Assembly: GCA_021731815.1 (NCBI GenBank)
Contig: JAKFWO010000045.1
Coordinates: 1-60,297 of the forward strand
Reading direction: 5' to 3'
Origin: Hyphomonadaceae bacterium
Lineage (GTDB): Bacteria > Pseudomonadota > Alphaproteobacteria > Caulobacterales > Aquidulcibacteraceae
DNA length: 60,297 bases
The notes under the pieces were generated by a model, which did not search any database, was not told the origin of the DNA, and saw only the letters and a list, made by a program, of their open reading frames with translations. The translations under genes and the position numbers were made by a program. Below, one piece after another: positions 18,679-27,120 of the stretch; position 1 is the first letter of the stretch, and every line of letters starts with the position of its first letter.

Positions 18679-18993
18679 ATGACCAACGCCGCCCCCCACG
18701 AGACTGCTACCAACAACATTGCCTCTCAAAAGTCTGGCTTGAGCGCCGCCGCCGGCCGTCAGGCCATCGCTTTCGGCCTCGCACTGGCCATTACGGCACT
18801 GGGGATTGCCGGAATCAACACCGCGACAATGACGCGCGAAACGGCCGAGCCGACCTCCTGGCAAATCGCCACGACCAGCTCGACTAATGTCTCCAATCAT
18901 CAGGCGCAGATCGCGGATGCATCGTCAGGAATCGTGGCGCAGGTCGCGGCCACCGCCGCCGAGCTGGCGCAGAAAGTCAGCCCTGCACGCTAA
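18679..18993 (+). CDS. small single-span membrane protein, unknown
   Basis: 104 residues, no recognised family. A hydrophilic N-terminus is followed by one hydrophobic helix (about residues 29-47, AIAFGLALAITALGIAG) and a Thr/Ser/Ala-rich C-terminal part (WQIATTSSTNVSNHQAQIAD ...) probably outside the membrane. ACAGGAGACAGAC gives a strong ribosome site. It has its own AT-rich leader and is closed by a very strong terminator, so it looks like a monocistronic and possibly abundant or induced transcript. Confidence 0.75.
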   Translation: MTNAAPHETATNNIASQKSGLSAAAGRQAIAFGLALAITALGIAGINTATMTRETAEPTSWQIATTSSTNVSNHQAQIADASSGIVAQVAATAAELAQKVSPAR

Positions 18994-19056
18994 GGAATAG
19001 CTGTCCGACAGCGGGTTGCTCTGTTGATCCCACCCTTGACCCGCCAGATAGACGCA

Positions 19057-19103
19057 CGGGTCGGAGGTACCGGTGATTACCGGTACTTCCGACCCGATTT
19101 TTT
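19057..19103 (+). terminator. strong intrinsic terminator
   Basis: An 18-bp stem (19057-19074 with 19079-19096, one G-U pair) closes a four-base GATT loop and is followed by ATTTTTT. It ends the transcript of the small membrane protein. Read leftwards the hairpin lacks a T-tract, so it would be a weaker end for the TonB receptor gene. Confidence 0.95.
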
Positions 19104-19154
19104 GTCCGATGCTGTCAAGCCCGCATTGAGGCCCAAACCTGCAAGTCTTTCGGA

Positions 19155-21824
19155 TCAGAACGCCCGCTTCAGATTGACGGTGAATTTCCGACCAAGGCCA
19201 TAGGTGTCGAAATTCGTGAAGGTGCCGTCATCGAAATTCTGGGTGGCTTCGTAATCTTCGCCGAGAATATTCTCGATCTTGAAGCCGAAATCCCAGGTCC
19301 CGCCCAGCGCCACGATCTTTCGGCTATAGACGAAATCCAGCGTGATCGGCGGGCGTTCCAGCACGGCTGGCGCGACGACGCCAAGAGGGCGGCTGATCAC
19401 GAGTTCCACATTGCGAATGCGCTGGGAAGCGTAATTGACGAGGAATGTGGCGCGGGAGTCCTTTTCCTTGTCCTCATAGCCAAGTTGCAGATTGAACAAA
19501 TGGCGCGACTGGCCCTGAAGGGCGCGGCCCGGATTGAACACTGACACCGCCGCGATTTCGGATGGGGTCGCGCCAGTATTGCCATTGATCACCGGCGTCG
19601 TCACCGTTCCGTCGCCGCTGACATTGGATTCGCTGAAGGTATAATTGGTCTTGAGTACCAACAATTTCGTCGTCAGCCAGGAGGCGCTCGACCATTCCGA
19701 CAATTCGTAATTCTTTTCGAATTCGAATTCGAAGCCATAGAGGTCCGCCGACGGAGCATTGATGAAGGAAATCAGCGGAAGTCCGCCGAGATCACGGGCA
19801 AATTGTTCCTCGATCGGGTTCTCAATCTGCTTGTAGAATCCGCCCAGCGTGATGAATTGCCCGCGCGAGAAATAATATTCGGCCCGGAGGTCATAATTGT
19901 CGAGGCGGGAATTGCGCAGGAACGGATTACCGCGAACCAGCAGATTGGTGTCTTCATTGAGGAAGAAGGCCGGGGTCAGTTCCCGGAATTGCGGCCGGTT
20001 GATGGTTTGTGAAAACCCGAAGCGCAATTGCAGGCTGCTGATTGGATTCCAGGTCAGGGTCAGCGATGGCAAAGCGTAATCGACATCGATTGCGGTTTCC
20101 GACAGTGAAGTAATCGGCGACAGGGTGGCAAAGGCCGACGTTCGCTGCACGCCATCTTCATAGCGCACCCCGGCTGCGAGCCGGAAATATTGGCTGAGCT
20201 CGAGATCCACGCCAACATAGACACCATGCACAACCAGCGAGCTCGCCGAATTGTCGAGGTCGATATTGGCTTGCAACAGGGTCAGATCGAACAGTGCAGT
20301 CTCGATGACCGGCCGGGAGAGCAACAGATCAATGCGCGAGCCCAGAATGGATTGCGGAACCGCGGCATTGCTCTGGAACTCGAAGTTCCGGGTGATCGTG
20401 CTGCGTTCCTTGTCGGTATAGGCGTAACCGAATTTCAGCTTGCCTTGCTGTTTGAACAGCGAAAACGGCACCGTGAAATCCACGCCGGCATCGATATTCT
20501 GGTCCGATACCCGGGAGAAGCCGAGCGTATTGGGGGTCGAGCCGACCAGGCCGCTGGCGTCGTAGAGGAACGGATCGTCGGTCCCCAATTGACGAATATA
20601 GGTATATTCGCGTTGAAACGGCGCATTGCGGTAGGCTTGGCCATAGGCCCCGCGCCATTTCACATTGACCGCATCGCCGAACAGCGGAATGTCATGCTCG
20701 CCCCGCAATTGGGTTTGCCAGACCTGACGCTCGAAAAATTCGAGATTGGAGCGGTTGAATTCGAGGCCGACATCGTCGCCATCCACGCCCTGGGTGACAC
20801 GGGCTTCCTTCAGTGTCGAACGCAGAACCAGGCTGGTCGAGGTGATCTCGCCAAGAGCGCCAAGATCGATCCCGAAGGAACCGATCGCGCTGGTCTCAAC
20901 AACGTTTTGGGTCGAAACGAAATCCACCTGGGTCGATTCGATGGTCGGTGTCGCGGCGCTCTGTGTAAAGCCTTGCTCGCGGCGGCCGTCCCTGGTCTGG
21001 AAGGTGTTGTTGAAACCGATGGCGATCGTCCCGCCAATGCTGATATCGCCGCCGAGATCGATCCGCCCGCCAAAGGCCGTGTTGACGCCGTAATTGGGTT
21101 GAATGCGTGCCTGCGAGATGACCGCGGTGCGGAAATTTTCGAGGCTGACATCGATCGCCTGCTGGTTTTGCGGCGTGATGGCTCCGCTCTCAAACACCTC
21201 GCTGAGCGGTCCGGGAATATCGCGTGTGCCGTCGTCAATGCCGAGAAAGTCGAGCGCGCCGCCGTCATAGACAAGCCCGGTTCTGCCGGTGCTGGCGAGA
21301 TCTGCGCCGACCGTCCCACCGAATTCGAAAAAGTTCTTTTTGGGCACCGATTTGGTGCGTAATTCTACCGCCCCGCCACCGAATTCAGCGGATCGTTCGG
21401 CGGAAAACGTTTTTTGAATCAGTGTCCCGGAAAGAATTGATGTCGGGATGAGGTCGAGGGGGACAACCCGTTGCAGCGGCTCGGGGCTCGGCAAAGGCGA
21501 GCCATTGAGCGTCACGGAAGAATAACGCTCATTAAGACCGCGCACGATGACGAATTTGCCTTCGCTGATCGACAGACCAGTCACCCGGCGCAAGGCACCT
21601 GCGATGTCGCTGTCACCCGTGCGGATGAATGATGCTTCGTCGAGAATGCTGGAAATCTCGGACGTCACGCGCTTCTCGTCAGGAATACGCGCGCCGCGCA
21701 CCACGATTTCCTCGGCCACTTCCTCTTCGACCGGTGCGGGCTCGGCTTCCTGGGCCCATGCGTTGACCGAAGTCAGCATGGTGGTCGCCATCAGCGCCGA
21801 CAGAGCAAAAGCATATTTCTTCAT
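19155..21824 (-). CDS. TonB-dependent outer-membrane receptor
   Basis: 889 residues. A signal peptide (MKKYAFALSALMATTMLTS ... AWAQ), a TonB-box-like EEIVVRGAR, then a plug domain (LRRVTGLSISEGKFVIVRGL; NERYSSVTLNGSPLPSPEP; RSAEFGGGAVELRTKSVP) and a 22-strand-type barrel ending in the aromatic terminus VNLKRAF. The start at 21824 has GAGGTGGG upstream. It lies 112 bp downstream of the beta-helix lipoprotein with an intrinsic terminator between them, so it may depend on read-through from the Pho-box promoter. Substrate is not encoded in a recognisable motif; a phosphorus compound is an inference from the upstream Pho-like array. Confidence 0.93.
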   Translation of the reverse strand: MKKYAFALSALMATTMLTSVNAWAQEAEPAPVEEEVAEEIVVRGARIPDEKRVTSEISSILDEASFIRTGDSDIAGALRRVTGLSISEGKFVIVRGLNERYSSVTLNGSPLPSPEPLQRVVPLDLIPTSILSGTLIQKTFSAERSAEFGGGAVELRTKSVPKKNFFEFGGTVGADLASTGRTGLVYDGGALDFLGIDDGTRDIPGPLSEVFESGAITPQNQQAIDVSLENFRTAVISQARIQPNYGVNTAFGGRIDLGGDISIGGTIAIGFNNTFQTRDGRREQGFTQSAATPTIESTQVDFVSTQNVVETSAIGSFGIDLGALGEITSTSLVLRSTLKEARVTQGVDGDDVGLEFNRSNLEFFERQVWQTQLRGEHDIPLFGDAVNVKWRGAYGQAYRNAPFQREYTYIRQLGTDDPFLYDASGLVGSTPNTLGFSRVSDQNIDAGVDFTVPFSLFKQQGKLKFGYAYTDKERSTITRNFEFQSNAAVPQSILGSRIDLLLSRPVIETALFDLTLLQANIDLDNSASSLVVHGVYVGVDLELSQYFRLAAGVRYEDGVQRTSAFATLSPITSLSETAIDVDYALPSLTLTWNPISSLQLRFGFSQTINRPQFRELTPAFFLNEDTNLLVRGNPFLRNSRLDNYDLRAEYYFSRGQFITLGGFYKQIENPIEEQFARDLGGLPLISFINAPSADLYGFEFEFEKNYELSEWSSASWLTTKLLVLKTNYTFSESNVSGDGTVTTPVINGNTGATPSEIAAVSVFNPGRALQGQSRHLFNLQLGYEDKEKDSRATFLVNYASQRIRNVELVISRPLGVVAPAVLERPPITLDFVYSRKIVALGGTWDFGFKIENILGEDYEATQNFDDGTFTNFDTYGLGRKFTVNLKRAF

Positions 21825-21892
21825 GATCCCACCTCGCAGCCGCAACGGCGCATCGTTGTGAATTTACGTCACCAGCGCGCCCCGGCGCGCCG

Positions 21893-21927
21893 AGAGAAAA
21901 AGAGGCGGCGAGGTCTCCCCCGCCGCC
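21893..21927 (-). terminator. intrinsic terminator/attenuator between lipoprotein and receptor genes
   Basis: On the minus strand GGCGGCG pairs with CGCCGCC (21904-21910 with 21921-21927) around a ten-base loop, followed by TCTTTTTCTC. It lies 10 bp beyond the lipoprotein stop and 69 bp before the receptor start, so it may set the lipoprotein:receptor ratio by partial termination. Confidence 0.75.
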
Positions 21928-21936
21928 CATTCGATC

Positions 21937-24714
21937 CTAGAGGCCGGTCGTCCAGCCCTGGAACCAGGTGTCGTTGGCGTCCCGCACCGCGCCGGCATAG
22001 TCCACCGCTGTGAAGAAGGGCGAGAGCGGAACCGGATTGGTCAGGACCACCGAACTCTCATTGGCCCCGCGAATGAGCGGGGTCGTGGTGTTCGGCGCAT
22101 TGGTGAGGGTCGAGGCTGCAAAGGACAGATTATTCGGGCCGGTATTGAACAAGACGAGGCCGGCGGTGTTGGCGAGCGTGGTGTTGCGCGTAAAGACCGA
22201 GGACGCAATCACCGGCAATGTTCCAGCCACCACCGTGTGGCTGAGGCCGAGCCCGAAATTGTCAACGATGCTGTTCAGCAATTGTCCATTGGTACCGGCA
22301 CGAACCTGAACTCCTTCGCTTGCCGCACCCTGCTGGGAACCGATCAACGTGAAATTCGAGAGGATGGGGTTGGAAACCGGCGTCGCGGTCGCGTTCGTAG
22401 ACAGATTGTCGCCTTCGATCCCGTTGTCATTTGCGGCAAAGCGCGCGTCCTGGCGCACGATCACAAATTGCGACCGTCCGACCCATCCATCTGTCCAGTC
22501 AAAGGCATCGTCTTCGGCACCCACCACGATCGCATGGCGCACATTGACCGTTCCGCCGAAGAATTCAATGCCGTCATCGGCACCGAAGGTTGTCTGCACG
22601 AAATCGATCATTGTCCCGCTGCCAACGCCCTGAAGCTGCAGCGAATTAGCTTCATTGGTGCCGGAGAACTGGAAGCCGGCGAATTCGATGCGCAGGAAAT
22701 TGAGGCGGCCTGAATTGTCCGCGGCTGTGGCGCCACCAAACAGGCCGGTCCCGGCTTCGCCCGATTTCACGCAGGTCACCGAGCCACCAATTGCGCCCGG
22801 ATTGGCCGAGCAATCATTGATCGGCGCGCGACCATTGATCGACAGACCGTTCCAGTCCCCGGAATTGCCGGTATTGGTGAACAGCGCCTCGCGGCTGGTC
22901 ATCACCACCGGAGCCGCGGCCGATCCATTGACGATCAATTGATTGCCGCGCGAGACGATCAGCGCGTCCTGACCATTGAGGTTTCCGGAGGAGAAGAGGG
23001 TTACACCCGGGTCGACCGTCAGGGTCGTCACGACGGTACCGGCCGTGGGTGCTGCCGGATCCGCGCCGCGGTCGGCGCCGACAAAGACCAACCCGTCGAG
23101 TTCATAGAGATTGCCGCGCGTCAGCGTGACATTGCCGTTGACCGGGTTGATCAGGCGGCAGACATTGGTTTCGGAACGGCCAGCCGGCAGCGCGCCCGTC
23201 TGCAACGTGGTACCTGCGGGGCAGGTCACGGAAGGTGCGCCGGGCACGCCGACAGTCCAGCCCGTCGTGAAATTGTTGGCGGCGCTGTCTGTGGCCGCGA
23301 AAGCACCCGCAAACTGCCCGCCGGTGAAGAAGCTCGAGGCGAGGGCAGTGGCGGGAACCAGAGCCGGAACCGAGGATTCGTTCGGCCCCGGCAGGATACC
23401 GGCGAGAGTTGATACGACATTCTGCCGGTTGGCGCTGCCGGCATTGAACAAAGCCTGATCGTCGGCATCGGTGCCGAGCACCGCATTGCCATTAAAGGCG
23501 ACTGCATTGATCACCGGAACGGGGGCACCGGCCACGGCGTTGAATTCCAGCCCCTGACCAAAGCCTGCCACGATCGAATTGATGATGCGGCCATTGGTGC
23601 CGGCGCGAACCTGAATGCCCTCATTGGTATTGATGGTCCGGTTATTGGAGATCAGTGTCACATTGGAGATATTGGGATTGGAGCGCGGAAGCGCATTGCC
23701 GCTCGTCGTCAGATTGTCGCCTTCGATACCGTTATCACCATTGGCTCCGGTCTGCACCACCAAAGCAGTCTGCAGATTGCCGACCCAGCCATCGGTCCAG
23801 TCGATATTGTCATCATCATTGCCGATCAGCACGAGATTGCGGGCATTGACCGTGCCGCCAAAGAACTCGATGCCGTCATCGCCATTGTTGAAGATTTCGA
23901 TATTTTCGACCACCGTCCCCGAGCCCACACCCTGAAGCGCAAGGCCATTGAGTTCATTGGTCGACGAAAACTGGAAACCCGCGTGCTGGATGCGCACGAA
24001 ACGCAGAATCCCGGAATTGTCGGCGGGGCGGTCACCGCCGAACAGGCCCGATCCGCCTTCGCCATTCTTGGTGCAGGCGGCAGTGCCACCCGTGGCACCC
24101 GGATTGGCCGAGCAATCATTGATCGGGGCAAAGCCGTTGACGATCAGTCCGCCCCATTGGCTGCGGCCAGTGATCGAAGCGTCGGGGCGGCCATTGTCGA
24201 GCATATCCTGGGCGCTCGTGAACACGATCGGTGCGGCTGCTGTTCCGTTGGCGATGATCTGCGAGCCGCGCGTGACGGTCAGGGCATCAACCGATCCCGA
24301 CGATGCGACATTGTCGGCATCATTGCCGATCAATACCGCACCCGGCATGATGGTCAGGACACCCGACGCACCGCCATCGGTGCCCACAAACATCTGACCG
24401 TTCAGAAGATAAGGCAGGCCACCATTGGCGGGCAGGGTAACGTTTCCGGAAATATTGCCCGAAAGCTGGCAGAAAGCGCGGATGACATTGTCGCCGAGAT
24501 TGACATTGTTGTTCTGCGTGGTCCCGGCTGGGCAACCTGCGCCGGGGACATTGTTCTGGCCAAAGGCCCCGGTCGCGCCACCGCCCGGAATGACGACCGG
24601 CGTGATCGGGGTGTTCGAGCCCGGAGACACCACTTCGGCTTCCGTGCAGGCGGCGAGCAAGCCCAGGGCGCTGCCGGCCAGAAGCAAAGAACTGAATTTA
24701 GGAAGACGCCCCAT
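21937..24714 (-). CDS. large outer-membrane lipoprotein of two homologous beta-helix-like halves
   Basis: 925 residues. Signal peptide with lipobox LAAC (Cys23, Thr at +2). The rest is a duplication: residues about 45-475 and 480-925 share, in the same order, GNVTLxxxxxYxLxGxxFVG, NDCSANPGA, ADNSGxLxFxRI, AGFQFS-TNE, DDGIEFFGGTVN, DWTDGWVG, DNGIEGDN and EGxQVRAGTNG. The regularly spaced short strands and Asn/Gly/Asp turns suggest a right-handed parallel beta-helix, and acidic clusters could bind metal. Proteins with these motifs occur next to TonB receptors in other proteobacteria; no function is established to my knowledge. The start at 24714 is chosen because it gives the signal peptide; the frame is open 75 codons upstream. 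Four Pho-box-like units precede it. Confidence 0.88.
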   Translation of the reverse strand: MGRLPKFSSLLLAGSALGLLAACTEAEVVSPGSNTPITPVVIPGGGATGAFGQNNVPGAGCPAGTTQNNNVNLGDNVIRAFCQLSGNISGNVTLPANGGLPYLLNGQMFVGTDGGASGVLTIMPGAVLIGNDADNVASSGSVDALTVTRGSQIIANGTAAAPIVFTSAQDMLDNGRPDASITGRSQWGGLIVNGFAPINDCSANPGATGGTAACTKNGEGGSGLFGGDRPADNSGILRFVRIQHAGFQFSSTNELNGLALQGVGSGTVVENIEIFNNGDDGIEFFGGTVNARNLVLIGNDDDNIDWTDGWVGNLQTALVVQTGANGDNGIEGDNLTTSGNALPRSNPNISNVTLISNNRTINTNEGIQVRAGTNGRIINSIVAGFGQGLEFNAVAGAPVPVINAVAFNGNAVLGTDADDQALFNAGSANRQNVVSTLAGILPGPNESSVPALVPATALASSFFTGGQFAGAFAATDSAANNFTTGWTVGVPGAPSVTCPAGTTLQTGALPAGRSETNVCRLINPVNGNVTLTRGNLYELDGLVFVGADRGADPAAPTAGTVVTTLTVDPGVTLFSSGNLNGQDALIVSRGNQLIVNGSAAAPVVMTSREALFTNTGNSGDWNGLSINGRAPINDCSANPGAIGGSVTCVKSGEAGTGLFGGATAADNSGRLNFLRIEFAGFQFSGTNEANSLQLQGVGSGTMIDFVQTTFGADDGIEFFGGTVNVRHAIVVGAEDDAFDWTDGWVGRSQFVIVRQDARFAANDNGIEGDNLSTNATATPVSNPILSNFTLIGSQQGAASEGVQVRAGTNGQLLNSIVDNFGLGLSHTVVAGTLPVIASSVFTRNTTLANTAGLVLFNTGPNNLSFAASTLTNAPNTTTPLIRGANESSVVLTNPVPLSPFFTAVDYAGAVRDANDTWFQGWTTGL

Positions 24715-24781
24715 GTGATAATCCCCGCTGGAATGGCCCCCGGGGACTGGCGTCCCGGGCCTGGATGAGCGAGAGCCTACT

Positions 24782-24821
24782 AGGCCAGATTTGTAACGAC
24801 GGAATGACGCAAAAGTGACAG
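24782..24821 (-). promoter_or_regulatory. Pho-box-like array (four heptamers, 11-bp period)
   Basis: Reading leftwards on the minus strand: CTGTCAC, TTTT, GCGTCAT, TCCG, TCGTTAC, AAAT, CTGGCCT. Each heptamer is separated by exactly four bases, matching the PhoB site architecture (CTGTCAT-N4-CTGTCAT). The first two units fit the consensus well, the third and fourth less. It lies 68 bp upstream of the lipoprotein start with a possible -10 (TAGTAG/TAGGCT) just after the third or fourth unit. This indicates phosphate-starvation control of the lipoprotein/receptor pair, as inference. Confidence 0.7.
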
Positions 24822-24996
24822 AACAAAGACACCCGCCTTGATCCAAGGGGGTGCAGTCTGAACTGCCCATTGCCACGCGATCCGGGCACATGGCGGCGAA
24901 ATCTGGCGGGCGGGCGTGGACTTTCCGGTTGAAAGACACCCCTCATACCCGTAAGGCCCACCCCATCATGCGAAAATGGCACTGGACCGAGGCTTC

Positions 24997-25419
24997 ATGA
25001 CCTGGCCGATTATTCCCGTGAGTGATGATTTTGCCACGGCGCCGCAATTGGGTCCGGCCGATCTCCGCGCGGCTTCCAGCCTCGGATTCCGGCTGATCAT
25101 GTGCAACCGCCCCGACCACGAAGAACCGGGCCAGATCCTGTCGCGCGCAATGGCGGCCTGCGCCGGGGACCTCGGCCTCGCTTTCGTATTTCTGCCCTTT
25201 GTCGGTCTGCCGGATGCCCGAATTGTCGACCGGTTCTGCGCGCTGCGCCAGGAAAATCCCGGTCCTGTGCTGGCTTTTTGCCGGTCGGGAACGCGGTCGA
25301 TTTTTCTCTGGGCACTTGCTGAGGCGCGCAATGGCCGACCGGGAACAGAGATCCTCGCCTTGGCGCGTCAGGCCGGCTATGATGTGTCGGCGGTGGCACC
25401 CCTCCTGCCGCCCGCTTGA
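24997..25419 (+). CDS. TIGR01244-type (Blh-like) phosphatase/sulfurtransferase family protein
   Basis: 140 residues with a rhodanese/protein-tyrosine-phosphatase-like active-site loop CRSGTRS (Cys95) and the family elements VSDDFATAPQL and FVFLPFVG. Related domains are fused to metallo-hydrolases in sulfide oxidation (Blh), but this is the stand-alone form, whose substrate is unknown. ATG at 24997 has GAGG at proper distance and is preferred over ATG at 24976. It is divergent from the Pho-like lipoprotein operon, so the Pho array lies between the two starts. Confidence 0.82.
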   Translation: MTWPIIPVSDDFATAPQLGPADLRAASSLGFRLIMCNRPDHEEPGQILSRAMAACAGDLGLAFVFLPFVGLPDARIVDRFCALRQENPGPVLAFCRSGTRSIFLWALAEARNGRPGTEILALARQAGYDVSAVAPLLPPA

Positions 25420-25462
25420 GGCGAAGGCTTGACAGCCCGTCCGGGGTCCGGGAAACCGGCCC

Positions 25463-26251
25463 ATGCGCGCCTTGTTTCGCTTTCTTCTGACGCTTGATGC
25501 CGGGGCCTGGCGCGCCGCATTGGTTTCCGGCGGATTATTCGTCGCCATCGCCGCTGTTTTCGCGGCCGGACGCCTGGGCTGGCTGCCCGATTATTCGGTC
25601 CGGATCCTCGATGAATTGCGGAACTGGGCCGATGGCCCCTTCGGTCCATTGTCCGTCGGGATGCTGTTCCTTGCCGGAGCCTTTCTGGGGATACCGCAAT
25701 TCGTGTTGATCGGGGCAAGCGTCGGGGTCTTCGGCCCGTTGACCGGCGCGATCCATGCATGGGCAGCGACATTGTTTTCGGCGGTATTTACCTTCTGCGT
25801 CGGACGCTGGGGGGGGGCAGAGACTCTGGCGCGCTTTGGCGGCCCGGGCATCGCGCGGCTCACGCAATTGGTGGCAAGAAACGGGTTCATGGCGGCCTTT
25901 CTCATCCGGAATGCGCCATCCGCTCCGTTCATCGTGGTCAATATGGTCATGGGCGCGGCGCGCGTGGGCACGGCCTCCTTCACCCTTGGAACAGCGCTGG
26001 GGATCATTCCCAAAATAGCGCTGATCGCGCTTGCGGGAGGCACGCTGACCGAAGCCGCGAAAGGCGCATTGGGGGCCGCGGCCGTCCTGGCGCTGCTGGC
26101 TGGCGCGGTGTGGATATCCATTGTGTTCCACACGCGCGCCCGGATGCAACGGGAATTGATGCGGGGGGAAGCAAATCCGAAAATTCCGGGGGCGCGGGAT
26201 CCGGAATCTGCGGATCCCGCAGTGCAGGATCAGGTTCCGCCGCCCCGCTGA
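25463..26251 (+). CDS. TVP38/TMEM64-like VTT-domain membrane protein
   Basis: 262 residues with about five to six membrane segments and the VTT (DedA-like) signature: FLAGAFLGIPQFVLIGASVG, then IRNAPSAPFIVVNMVMGAAR and FTLGTALGIIPKIALIALAG. Such proteins reside in the inner membrane and are thought to move or scramble lipids. The hydrophilic C-terminus (KIPGARDPESADPAVQDQ) is variable. Its last 22 bp overlap the end of the convergent MoxR gene. It lies 43 bp behind the phosphatase-like gene, probably co-transcribed. Confidence 0.85.
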   Translation: MRALFRFLLTLDAGAWRAALVSGGLFVAIAAVFAAGRLGWLPDYSVRILDELRNWADGPFGPLSVGMLFLAGAFLGIPQFVLIGASVGVFGPLTGAIHAWAATLFSAVFTFCVGRWGGAETLARFGGPGIARLTQLVARNGFMAAFLIRNAPSAPFIVVNMVMGAARVGTASFTLGTALGIIPKIALIALAGGTLTEAAKGALGAAAVLALLAGAVWISIVFHTRARMQRELMRGEANPKIPGARDPESADPAVQDQVPPPR

Positions 26252-27087
26252 TCGCGCCGGGCGAGGAAGGCAAGGCGCTCGAACAGATGCACATCCTGCT
26301 CGTTTTTGAGCAGGGCACCGTGCAAGGGTGGAATAAGCTTTGTCGGATCGCGCTCGCGCAGGACCTTTTCATCCACATCCTCGACCAGCAGCAATTTCAG
26401 CCAGTCGAGCAATTCCGAAGTCGAGGGCTTTTTCTTTAAACCGGGAGCCTTGCGGATGTCGTAAAAAATATTCAGCGCCTCTGCCACCAGACGCTGCTTG
26501 ATCCCGGGGAAATGGACATCGACGATCGCCCGCATCGTGTCTTCGTCCGGAAACTTGATGTAATGGAAGAAACAGCGGCGCAAAAAGGCGTCCGGCAATT
26601 CCTTTTCGTTGTTGGACGTGATGATGACCACCGGCCGCCGCGTGGCCTTGATGGTTTCATCGGTCTCATAGACATAGAATTCCATCCGGTCGAGTTCCTG
26701 AAGGAGATCGTTGGGGAATTCGATATCGGCCTTGTCGATTTCGTCGATCAGCAGAACAGGGCGCTCCGGGGCGATGAAGGCTTCCCATAATTTTCCGCGC
26801 TTGATGTAATGGCGGATGTCGCGCACCCGCTCATCGCCCAATTGGCTGTCACGCAGGCGGCTGACCGCGTCATATTCATAGAGTCCCTGCTGGGCCCTGG
26901 TCGTCGATTTGATGTGCCATTCGATGAGCGGGGCACCGAGCGCGCGCGCAATTTCGACCGCCAGCACGGATTTTCCGGTCCCCGGCTCGCCCTTGACCAG
27001 CAAAGGCCGCTCGAGCGCGATGGCGGCATTGACCGCGACCTGCAAATCCTGCGTGGCGACGTAAGAGGCCGATCCGTTGAAGCGCAT
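26230..27087 (-). CDS. MoxR family AAA+ ATPase
   Basis: 285 residues with Walker A GEPGTGKS (about residue 35), Walker B VLLIDEIDKA, sensor 1 ITSNNEKELPDAFLRR and a lid domain. MoxR ATPases insert metals or remodel complexes together with VWA proteins; the matching CoxE-like VWA gene is at 5929. In many alphaproteobacteria these two are adjacent, so here the pair is split. GGGAG precedes the ATG at 27087. It is convergent with and overlaps the VTT gene by 22 bp. Confidence 0.93.
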   Translation of the reverse strand: MRFNGSASYVATQDLQVAVNAAIALERPLLVKGEPGTGKSVLAVEIARALGAPLIEWHIKSTTRAQQGLYEYDAVSRLRDSQLGDERVRDIRHYIKRGKLWEAFIAPERPVLLIDEIDKADIEFPNDLLQELDRMEFYVYETDETIKATRRPVVIITSNNEKELPDAFLRRCFFHYIKFPDEDTMRAIVDVHFPGIKQRLVAEALNIFYDIRKAPGLKKKPSTSELLDWLKLLLVEDVDEKVLRERDPTKLIPPLHGALLKNEQDVHLFERLAFLARRDQRGGGT

Positions 27088-27120
27088 GCTGTTCTCCCTT
27101 TCAGCCAGCATAGTTCGCCT

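Noticed and set aside
20190-21362. 390-codon plus-strand frame opposite the TonB receptor
   Set aside because: Shadow of the receptor gene; no ribosome site or recognisable motif.
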